Shown here piece after piece: positions 36,001 to 48,000 of a stretch of DNA of 64,000 bases; position 1 is the stretch's first letter, and each line of letters starts with the position of its first letter. This DNA comes from Agelaius tricolor. Taxonomy: Eukaryota > Chordata > Aves > Passeriformes > Icteridae. The DNA lies in contig JALJCS010000001.1 in the NCBI GenBank assembly GCA_023055355.1, forward strand, positions 23,869,881 through 23,933,880. The letters run 5' to 3'. The notes beneath the pieces were generated by a model that worked only from the letters and a program-made list of their open reading frames with translations, ran no database searches and was not told where the DNA came from. Position numbers and translations under genes: made by a program.

Positions 36001-39000
36001 GACTAATGCAGAATATTCTGTAGCCAACTCAAATTCAATTTTCGCCAACTCCAATGTAAGTGGTCCGGAGATAAATTACATTAGTATTGAGATTGCATGC
36101 TTCTGTATGGCTTTACTTGGCTTCATAAAACTGAATGAAGTAGATGTGGGTTTCAGCTTTTTCATGTGAAAGCTCTGAATACTAACATAGAACCTATCTT
36201 GTGCCGTTAGTATTTTAAGCATTTCAGTGGGGAATTAATTGAAAAATACTGCACTGTTGGGATGTGTTTTGTAAATATGTAAAGCAGCTTGCTGAGCAGT
36301 GAAAATGGTCTCTAGTGTAATTTTTCAGTAAACTGCATTTGTGGCTTTAGTGACTGTAGGAGTAGTAGTGCTCAAAGATAGACCTTGAAAGTTAGTCATT
36401 CATATGCTCTCTGTGCATGTTAGAATCCCTTTTGTTTCTTAGTTTATGCAGATTCTGAGCTGACAGTTTTTTTTTTAAATTAATGAGTGAGTTGGTTTTT
36501 GGTTTTTTTTTGCTTTTTGTAATTTTTTTTTAGACTCAGGAGGTAATTTTGGATGCGTCCTTCCTGTAACTTCCGTGTTAGGGAAGTTGCTTTAAATTCA
36601 TTAGGTGTTGCAAGAAGTCTTCAGTGTTCCTTCTTGCCAGGAGTGTTGTGCAGCCCTGGACCACGTTTCACACAATGAGGTTGTGGAATCCTAATACTTG
36701 GTGATAAATTCAAGGCTCTAGTGTGGGTGTGAGTCATGCTTTGATCGAACATTGGACTGGAGGACTTAAGAGATTCCCTTCAGATCCACATTTCTTTGGT
36801 TTCATTTGTGTGTTTTTTAAAACAACCAAATTGTTAATCCCACAATTAAGTTATTTGAATACATAGAATAGGATTTTCTTGGTAATTCCTCTTTCTGTTG
36901 TACTGTTACCTTATCTGTTTGCCTCATATTCATAATAGATACATGGATACACTTGTAGACTTAAATAATTGGCATGCAGAAATTCTGAAAACTATTAATC
37001 TGTGTGTGGAGAACTAGTCACTTTCCTGTAGGCACAGTAGTGTAAGACAAGCTGGTTGAGATAATGGTGAGGGAGTAGGGTACCAAGAGTAAGAGGGCAT
37101 GCCCAATTTTCAGCTGATGGGGAACCGTGGCTTTGACTTGGTACCAGGCTGTGGCCGTTTGCAGACTGTCTGTATGCAGCACTGGCAGAGGTGGGGTTTG
37201 AGGAGTTATCCTAAGACAAAAACAGGTTTGGGGGAAAAAGGGTGACATGACATGCATTTGTCATAGCCTAGACTTTCTAGGTGTTCTTTGTAGGCATCCT
37301 TCTGATGCATGACCAGGTAGGCACAGGAGTCAGGTGTTTCAGGTGTATTTTCAGAAAGTGAATTTCCTTGAGTAATTTTGAGGGGCAGTGGGAGATTCTG
37401 GACAAGGTGGGAGTAGCAGCTGGAAGAAATAAAATACTTGGTGAAAGCTAAGAGCTTTCTGGTGTGTGAAATTTGGGGTAAGTAATCTAGAAGGCAGGTG
37501 ATCAGAGGAGCAGGGATTCCTAGTACATGTTCCTTGGATGACATACTACAGTTTAATGCTCAACATGTCTGTCCTTGTCCTTTTATGTCTCACAAGGACC
37601 ACCAATTCCATCTTCTCTTCCCTCCTCCCTCCTGTGAGAGCCCTGTGCTGACATAGGTGAAGAATGACTTGATTTCAAATACAGATACTTACAGTTCATT
37701 GGGAAGGAACAAGTGTTACCATAAACAGATAGTTTCATAGTCCCTGCTTATAAAATGGGATACCTGAAAAGTTAAACGCTTCTGAGGCTTTTGCCATTAA
37801 AGTTTTTGCAGATACTGAAAGTTCTGTCTTTGTATATATTCAGAATTGCTACCATAAATTAGGATTGAGATAGATCTTGCTGCCTATCTCAGCCTTTCAG
37901 TGGCAGAGTTTACAAATTCAGTGTCAAGGGTTCAAGTGCCTCAGCTGGTAAGCATGCTCAGCCAACACCTAACACAAGCAAGATGAAGTTCCTGCTGACT
38001 GAAGGAAAAGAAAGCACTCTTCCCACTCCTTTACACTGGCCCCCATGCCCCATCCCAGCCTTCCCTGAGTTGAGTCTGTACCACCTCTGCTGATTCCAGG
38101 TTGGTTTCCTCTGGCTGTTGTCATGAGAGGCTTCCCCAGGCTTCCCCAGCCATTGCTCTGTTACCTGGCTTGTACTGGGTGGCTGCTTCCATTCTCCTGT
38201 TACAGTAAAATAGGACAGCATAAGAGAGCAGAATATTCATGGAGCCAGTGAGAATAAGACTCTTCTTCTTGGGAAGCAGATTCATGAAGCTGCAGAGGCT
38301 TTGGTTTCTTCTTGAAATTAGCATGGCATTCTGCATGGCTCTTCTCAATCTGGACAGTAATGATTCAGATGTTAACTTGGAAGGTTACAGTGTTTGCATA
38401 TAAAATTATTTTCTAATGTTAAATAGTCCTGGGAGCAGGGAATGAAACTTGGGATTCTCTGTTCCAGTGGGAGAGTTTTAAGCTATTAATCATATTATTA
38501 GTGTTATTATTGGTAGTTTTAATAGTTGTATTGTTTGTACTAACTGGAATAGCATTACTGGGACTGTTTAGGTTACACAGTTGTAAAAGTTGGGTCATTT
38601 ACTTGGGGACAACTTAGAGATGCAATAGGGAATCCCTCTGAACCTGACATTAAGAGTCCTAATTATGGCCTAATTAGTGATTACTTTTTACTCTGCCCAG
38701 TGGTAGCTAGGTACAGTGGAGAACCTGATTTGTAGCTTTAGGTGTTCCTGAGGTTCAGACACTGAGACATTTAAACAGTGGTTTAATTCCTCTATTAGCA
38801 TAAATGTTAAAAGTTTGCTGTAGTTTAATAGTTATAACTTGAAAATATTTTATCTAATCTTAAGAAAAATCTTTTAATATTTTAAAACATGACTGAAGTT
38901 TCAGAAAATACAGATTGGGTACAGAACTACAGATTAGGGTACAATTCTGAATAAGTATGCTTGGGGAACTGAAGTTAGGGTGGGGACATCATTGCATGTG

Positions 39001-42000
39001 ATAATTACGGCTTGCAGGATCTTCACACTGTTTGCATGAGGTGAAAACAAGCGTCTATGACCTTCAAGGAGTGAAGGCTCAGAGTATGAGTGTGACTGAT
39101 AATTGCACACCCACAGTTTCCATTTATCTTGACCTAAAAAGAAACTGGTTGTTGCTTCTGAATAGCTGAGATGTGATCATGCAATTTAGAAGGTGTACTT
39201 TGCCTAACTTAAAACTATCATGAGTATTATTATGCATTTAAATTTGTCATTCTATCTGCAGAAACATGATGCTTGTGTTTTCTAGAGTTTCTGGACAGAA
39301 CTTTGTTTTAGGAAAATCTTGACAGTAGGCCAGAGTAAATACGTTTTGATTTTCCTTATCATGGCCTTAATGGATTTGGATTTGACAGATTTTTTTGTTA
39401 AAGGTACCACTTAATATTTGTGGTAGTTCCAATACTTATAGTTCTCAGTATTCTTTTTATGAGCATAAACCACAGTCTGTAACACTTTTTTTTTCTTACT
39501 CCCTTGTTTCTAAAATTTTTTTAAACATGAAGTTAGCATAATGCCTTAACTATATGAAATGGTCAGTAGTTTACTGTAAGTGATTATGGAAATGCTGGTA
39601 GGATTTTGGAGGCGAATCTTATTTGATAGAAGTTGGTGGAAGAAAAGCTTTCTTCTGCCTTTTCTCTGCTTCTACTGTTGCTACTGAAGCCTTGCCCCAA
39701 ACTGAATCAGAGTGGAGGTGTTTTCCCTCCTCATTTCTTTTATCCTTTTGTCAGTAGAGTGCTCAGCTTGAGGAAGGGAAAATGGCACTTAGCGTTTCAT
39801 GTCCTCTTGAAACAGTGCAGCTGCAGAGCTAAGTGCTGTGTATTGAGAGATTTGAGAAGGAAAAGGAGAGAAGCCTCTCCAGCAGTCTGAGGGTGTGAGT
39901 GTGGTATCTGTGACGTGTTTGTGCTGGCTCACTGTATGGGGTCAATATCATCCTGCACATGCTATGGGAAGAGTTTAATTCTGTGTAGAAAGTTTGCTTG
40001 CATGGAAAAATAACTAATGAGGAAACAAAGCAGATACTGGAGTTTCTGAAAGTGATTTACTTCTTGTTTTGCATTTCAGAACACTGATCCTAAGTCGTCT
40101 GTAAAAGGTGTAAGTGGTCAGCTTGGAGAGGGGCCTAGTGATGGACTGCAGCTGTCCAGTAGCCTTCAGTTTCTTGAAGATGAACTTGTGTCTTCTCCTT
40201 TACCTGATCTTACTGAGGATCAGCCTTTTGATATTCTTCAGAAATCCTTGCAGGAGGCCAATATTACTGAACAGACTTTGGCAGAAGAGGCATATTTGGA
40301 TGCCAGTGTAGGTTCTAGCCAACAGTTTGCACAAGCTCAGCTTCATCCTTCTTCATCAGCATCCTTTACTCAGGCTTCTAATGTTTCTAATTACTCAGGT
40401 CAGACGTTGCAACCTATAGGAGTTACTCAAGTGGTACAGCAACCTGTTGGAGCATCTTTTGCAAGCAATACAGTTGGTGTGCAACATGGCTTTATGCAAC
40501 ACGTCGGAATTAGTGTTCCTGGCCAGCACTTGTCTAATAGCAGCCAGATTAGTGGTTCTGGGCAGATACAGCTGATTGGTTCATTTAGTAATCAACCTTC
40601 CATGATGACCATCAATAACCTCGATGGATCTCAGATAATACTGAAAGGCAATGGTCAGCAAACACCTGCGAACATGAGCAGTGGCCTCTTGGTTCATAGA
40701 CAAACTCCAAATGGGAACTCGCTGTTCAGTAACTCAAATTCAAGTCCCGTAGCACAACCTGTAACTGTTCCATTTAACAGCACAAATTTTCAGACTTCAT
40801 TGCCTGTCCATAATATCATCATTCAAAGGGGTTTGGCACCAAACTCTAACAAAGTTCCTATTAATATCCAACCAAAGCCTATTCAGATGGGTCAGCAGAC
40901 TGCTTACAATGTGAATAACTTGGGAATACAGCAACATCATGTACAGCAAGGGATTCCATTTGCTTCTGCAAACTCACCTCAAAGTTCAGTAGTTGGTCCT
41001 CATATGTCTGTTAATATTGTTAATCAACAACAAAATACAAGAAAATCAGTTACACCTCAGACAGTTAGCAATGCTGGAGGTAGTATTGTTATCCATTCTC
41101 CTATGGGACAGCCTCACGCACCTCAAAACCAGTTTCTCATACCTACAAGTTTGTCTGTTAATTCTAATTCAGTTCATCATGTCCAGGCCATAAATGGACA
41201 ACTTCTTCAGACTCAGCCTTCCCAGCTGGTTCCTGGCCAAGTGTCTGCTGAGCACGTAATGCTCAACAGGAACTCCACAAACATGCTAAGAGCCAACCAA
41301 TCGTATTCAGGACAGATGCTGAATAATCAGAACACAGCTGTTCAGCTTGTTTCAGGCCAGACATTCACAGCTCCTGGAAACCAAGTTATAGTAAATCATG
41401 GAACTTCACAAATTGTTGGTGGACAGGTGCCACTGCAGCAGGCGTCACCAACGGTGTTGCATTTGTCACCCAGCCAAGCTAATGTTTCCCAAGGCAGATC
41501 TAGTTTTACCACCATGTCACCTGGGCAGTCCACAGCCTCAAATATGTCAGCTTCTGGTCGATTTGCTGCTGCAAGTTCTTCTGGTTCAGTGCACCCCAGC
41601 CTGGGAGCATCCGTTCAGTCTGTCGCATCGGGAGGGAACTTCACAGGAGATCAGCTGGGCCAGAACAGAGCTCAAGTTGCCGTCAGTGCATCGCATCGTC
41701 TTCCAGCATCCTCCTCCAAGTCTGTCAGCACCTTTAGTCACACGTCTGTGGGAGTAACACAACAACAGTTTGCCTTTGGTCAGGTATGGAAGCTGCTTGA
41801 GAATGTAGGCCAAAGAAAGGCTTCTAAGCTGTGCTAAAATTGGCTAATACACAGAATGTTAATTTGCTGGTTTGTATTGTTACAAATACTGTGGAACTGC
41901 TGACAGTTACTGTAACCCAGAGTTGTCATGTCACATGGTATTTTCTAAATCTGTCACTCAGTGAACAACTCTGACACTTCGATTAATCCCAAAGATTTTG

Positions 42001-45000
42001 TTGGTGATTTATAGTATTATTTTCAGAAGTGCTTAGCATTAATTTATGTCTGCTCCTGTTTAAAGGAGTGGGCATTGTAAGTTTATACAATTGCAAGCTC
42101 TCCTGTAAACCTTACCGTAGGCTAGATGTAAAGGCTCAAGTTCATTCTTAGCACTTAAAAATCTTTTGACCTCACTAAAACTTATGCATTTTCAAGGTTT
42201 GACTTAAAGAAATTAGAGATGAAAAGCCTTCTTGGGCTTTCTTTTGTTGTTTATCACATTGGCACTTCCGTTAATGTGTGTCTGGAGCAGTTAGAAGCTT
42301 TCAAATTTGATGCAAAGACAAAAAATGCTTCTTAGAATCCTTAAAAATAAATACCTTTTAAAGCAGTTTGTAAAAGCATAACATTAAAAATAATCCTCTA
42401 AGAAGTCAAGCTAGTACTTGAAAAAAAATTTGGAATTCACTTTTAAGGTGTGATGTTGTCTATTTTGTCCAGTAGATACACTTGCAGTATATATTCAACT
42501 CAAATTTTTCTGTTTTCATAAGCGAACTTAGAAACAGTCAAAAGTTTAAAAGAAAAAAGTTCATAAAGTTACAAAGTGAATTGCCAATTTTAACTCAGTG
42601 ACTTTTCACACAGTTAACAACAAGCTATTCAATTTCTGTCATTTTAAAATTTTTTTTTGTCATCATTTTTTGTCATTTTGAAACACTCTCAGAATGCATT
42701 TGCACTAATTAGATCTTTCTCTTTTCTCTTCTTTTACTTAGATCTTTCTTTTTCCAAAGGCCTGATGGATTTTTTTTTTAACCAAACCCAAAATCTGCAG
42801 TGAAATAATAATGTCTTAGAAAATAATGTGCATTTAAAAAATCAGTATGAACATGTTGCAGAAACACATTTGTAATCTTTGCCAAGACTTCTGGTGCAGA
42901 TTGTAACATTTTGCTTGCAGATGAGTAATTTGAGGCCTGTCCGACTTTCTCTTCATGTGTCTACATCTTCCTATTTGCAGGTCACGTGCTGGGTCAGTCA
43001 GTTTCAGCAGTTATAAAAGCAGATTATTTCTTATTGCTCTAAAAGATCTTTTTGTTCTTGTGCTGGAATTTCAGAGCTGTAAATGGGCACTTACTGAGAA
43101 CAAATGCCACTATTTGCCAGAATCTTTTTAGTTTGTTTGTACTTGCATTTTAAACATTGTACTTTATACTAAACCATGTATCATTCAGTTGCTAAGCAGT
43201 GGAGGGTTTGTTCCACTGTGCGTTTTTTTTTTTTTTTTGTTGGGAAAGCAACTTCATCATCTTGCAGTTTTGGAACTCTGAGAAGCTGTGTTTTCTGAGG
43301 GCCACTTGTAGTGGAAAATGAGTGGTCTTCTAGAATACAACTGGTATATATTTGTGCTGTTAGTGTAATTTCTGTTCCCCTCTGATTTACTTTATAAAAT
43401 TCTTGAACTTGGAGGGATTGAGATATGTGAAATTTCACCACTGATGAGTTTGAAGTTAAAAAAGTATACATGGAGGTGAAATTTAGGTGCCTTTACCTTG
43501 CTTTTCTTAAAGCTTTCAGTAAATATTTCACTGTGATTTTTAAAAAATTTGTTCTTTATTTTATGTATGTGCCACAGAAAAAGGCTGTGAACCAGACATC
43601 ACCAGTTTCTGCATCGAAGACACAGGACAATTTGAGACAGCCTCAGCTAACAAATCTTCTGAGCAACACACTATCAGGTCAACTAAGGTCTTTTTAACAT
43701 AATTTTCTTAATTTTCTGCAGCAACAGAGATTCGTTCTACTTCAATGTGTCACACTTAGATAGATGCATCATGCTCATAGGGTTCTAAAGGTTGTTGGAG
43801 TTTCATTTTTAGAAGAATTGAAACTATATTTTTTCAGTATTAAATGTATGCTTTAATTTTTGTCAACTGTGGCACTTCATTTTCTAGAGAGAACAGTTGA
43901 ATATTTACAATTAGCAATTATTTCTCTCACCAAAATTATACCTTCTTTCATTTTTCTTTTTTTTTCAGCTTAGGAAAATAGAAATACTTACTTTCCAAAA
44001 TAGACATCTGCTAAAATTCCATGAAAGTTCTAGAATGTTGAATGTGGTGGCTGCTTCAGTTAGAGAGGGGAGAGAAATCGGTATTACAAGGTTATGTGCA
44101 GGCTGTCATCACTCACTTTGTTCTTGAATGCGTCCCTTTCAGTTAGAATAGTTCGTGCATTGTTCATGGCAAAACAGCAGCTTTTCAAGCAGCACCATGC
44201 TACTGAAAGAACAAAACCAGTACATTCAAGGCAAGCAGAAAAATGCAGTAACCTTCCTGTTCTCTTTGTACATAAGTAACCTTTTGAATAAGGTCCTATA
44301 CTCTACCTTGGTTTTTTTCCCCCTTGTGTACTGTTATGTATAAGCTGTCCAGGCAATTCTGTACACAGTGTGCACAGTATGCTGGGTGTCTTTGGAGAAA
44401 AGAAACCTAATAAATTCTTACTTGTTTTGGTTCTAAGGTAGCATGACTGATAAGATGCTGTTTGGATTATGAAGCAAGGCAATTGGAGGAAGTCTGCCTA
44501 TCTAAAAAAAATCTAGGGGAAGAAATACGCTTGCTGTCCTGGAAGAGTACTTCCAGGAGCTTTAGAAAAATTTGGGTAATTCACTTTGAGGGAGGATTGG
44601 TATTGAAAAGTTTGATAAAATTTATTGTATGATTGATTTTAGGCAAATTGTTGGGACACTAAACTTGCAGCACTTGAATTTCTTCTTATGTTGCAGTACC
44701 ATGGTGTGATGTGATTTATATCTGAGGATTTCTATAGTTTTTCAGGCAAAATATCAGTCCTGTTTAATTTTTATGGGCTGGTTTCTCCACAGGACAGTTG
44801 CACTAATGCTTTTAAGCGTAAGATATAGCTTTCCTAAAAACTCAAGTGAAATTATCAGGATAGGGATACAAAATTATTCCCCTCTTGCTTAGGATGACAA
44901 GAATCTTTTAAACTTTTTTTTTATAGGACAGGACCCTGGAGGAAAAATCATACAACAATCTTTAGGAACAACACAGCCACAAGAAAAAGTGATAGGATCA

Positions 45001-48000
45001 TCATCAGTTCAGCAGAGTATACAGGTAGAGAACACTTCTATTTATATGTTTCCCTGTCTATCCTGTTTTTTTCTGGGATAGAGCTAATTTTCTTCTTAGT
45101 AGGTGGTACAGTGCTGTGTTTTGGATTTGGGCTGTGAATAATGTTGATTAATACACCAGTGTTTAAGTTGCTGGGCAGTGCTTACTCTGCAAGTCACAGC
45201 CTCTCCAGTGCCCCATGCTGTGCCAGTGACACCCACAGGACAGCTGCCCCAAACTGCCAGAGGAGTATCCCATTCTGTGGAACATCCCATGGTGTTCTGG
45301 GTGTAAATGTAGGAATTAATTGCCTGTGAGCTGGTTGTTGCTGCTTGGGAATGGGGTGGGCATTGTTCAGAGGGTGCTGAGCAATTGCATTGGGCATCAC
45401 TTGTTTCTTCTGAGTTTAATTCCCTCTTTTGCTCTTTTTCATTGCAACTTTATTTTATTTTGTTTCTGTTTTTAAACTGTTCTTTTCAACCTACAAGGTT
45501 TACTTTTTTTCCTAATTCTCTTCTCCACTGGGGTGAGGGGAGGTAGTGAGTAAACAAATAAGGAATCATTGTAGGTTTTTTGTCGAGTATATGAACTCCC
45601 TCAAACTTGACAAATTCTACCTTGGCATAATAAATGTTGATTATTTTGCAAATTGATACACTGAATGCTGCTTTGAGATTCAGTTCATTAAGTAGAGTCT
45701 GACTGTACTGTTCCCTGAAGATAATTTTGTATGACATAGCAGTTCTTCATTGAGTTGGCCAGTAGTTCGACCTACTCTTCTCATTATTTCTTACAAACTC
45801 AGCTGTTCTCTGGCTGATTGGGAGACAGTGGTTTGTGAGAAGCAGCAGAACAGTTCCACCTGGTCTTTGTCTGTTTTATTCCTTACTGCAGTCTTCTTCT
45901 TTTACCATCAAAAGTTCTCCCACATAAAGCAAGTATGTACAAAAACACTGTCCAGTATGAGTTTTTTTTGGAGAGGATCTGACTTAAAATTTTTGTTTGT
46001 AAATGTATTTGTCAGTGCAGTAGGACAGGAATGTTTTTCTGTGTCTTATTGATGTACAAGTAGAGCAGAAGGTACAGTAGTGCTCAGTTAGGAGGTCAGC
46101 CTGGTTGTGTAATAGTTGGTCAGATGTTCATTCTGCTTGGTGGTGACTACTTTTTCTGATCTGAAGTTGGAGGCTTTTTGAGGCAAATACTCTTCCAGTG
46201 TGTCTGCCATGAATCTTTACCCCCTCAGAGAGCCTTGGGTCTTAGGAGAGTGTTCCTAGGAAAATCTTGATTTCATCAAATGTCTAAGCAAAGGAGAGAA
46301 TGACTTGGATCACTACCTGATGGGCATATTTGTAGCATTGACACTGAAATAGAATTCCTAGAATGACTTTTACAATCCCCCCCATCCACTGTGGCTTTTG
46401 AGCATTTAAGTGCACAACCTTAGCCTGCTTTCCTCATAGATACTCTTAATCCATCAATGTCAGGCAAGATGACATCTTCTGAGAAATGCAGAGAGGGTTT
46501 GTATGAGCAGATTTATTTGTAAAAAGTTTTTAGTTCTATCTTTCCTTCTTTGCACCTGCTAACTTTGATCTTCTCATTCTTAGTGAAGTATGTATAATGC
46601 AAAACAGTGGAATTTTTCCACAAACAGCATTTTGGACCTTTGGTTTATGTCACTTCCCTATTTTTTGTGGATACAAAAAATAGGGAAGTGACATATTTTG
46701 TGGATACACGGTGCCCTGTGAAGATAGGAGATAGCTGAAAGTGTTTATACTTATGTGGTGGTTACAGTTAGTGTTAGTGATGTACCTAATTGACAGAAAC
46801 AACTCCTGAAACTTAAGCTTTGCAAATGAGGGGCCATATTGTAATTTGTCTTTTATTTTGAACTTAGGTCGATGGTCATTTAGTTGGACAGAAAAGGCCT
46901 GCTGCTAAACAGTTAACTAAAGGAGCTTTGTAAGTCACTATTTCGTTTTAATTTTGTTGCAGAAACCTTAATTTTTACTTTTGTCAATGTAAAAACTCTG
47001 TACAGTACGTTAAGTATATACCATTAATTTTTTTGTAGTATTCTGCAGCAATTACAGAAGGATCAGGTACATGCTGTGACACCAGATAAAAGTCGGTTCA
47101 GATCATTAAATGATGCAGTTCAGAGGCTCCTTTCATACCATGTGTGCCAGGGATCACTGCCAACAGAAGAAGATTTAAGAAAAGGTAATTTTCTTTTTCA
47201 AATTTGGCAGTAAGTTTGTAATCAGTTTGTATTGAGAGAATTCTTAATGTAAATTAGAGCAATAAGAAAAGGATCATTTTAAAATTTGTCCAGGTTATTG
47301 AAGAACAGTGTTTGAAAGTGTACTTTGTCTTTCTAGTGGACAGTGAATTTGAATCTGTAGCTACACAACTTCTGAAGAGGACACAGGCTATGCTGAACAA
47401 ATACAGATGTCTGCTTATAGAAGATGCAATGGTAAGGCGTAGAACCCAGGTACACTTTGTTTAAGGGATGGGGTTAAATTTGTTGAAACAAAATCTACAG
47501 AACAGGTGCATGAACTTCTGTTCTCTGCTTCTGCTTTCCTCTTACACTGAACAGGCTGTGATAGTCAGGAGGGTGATTTCTGTATATTTCTGTGGCTGAT
47601 GGAACCTGAAATAGTGTTGATGTTGTCCATTCAGAGGCCTCCAGCCATATTATAATTAAAGCCAAATCATATTACGGTTTAGGAAATCATTGTCCTTAAA
47701 AGCTAGGTGGAACTTCATCAGAAGTACTTCTGATTTAAGTGCTTTCACAATCCCAGGTATGAGATAAAATAAAACTGATAAAGTTAAAGAATGTGTTTTA
47801 CAAGGATCAGGAAATGCCATTGTGATATGCTAGTTTTCATACCTGGAAAAGTTTTGAATTTGAGTGTAATAGGCATTTAGATATTTAGAGACAGGGGTAC
47901 ATAATACAACTGTTAGAATTAATATGGTTCTACAAATAGCAGTTGCATTGTAATAGATCCTAGCCATTAAATATTTGCAAGTATTTGCAGATGCAAAGAG

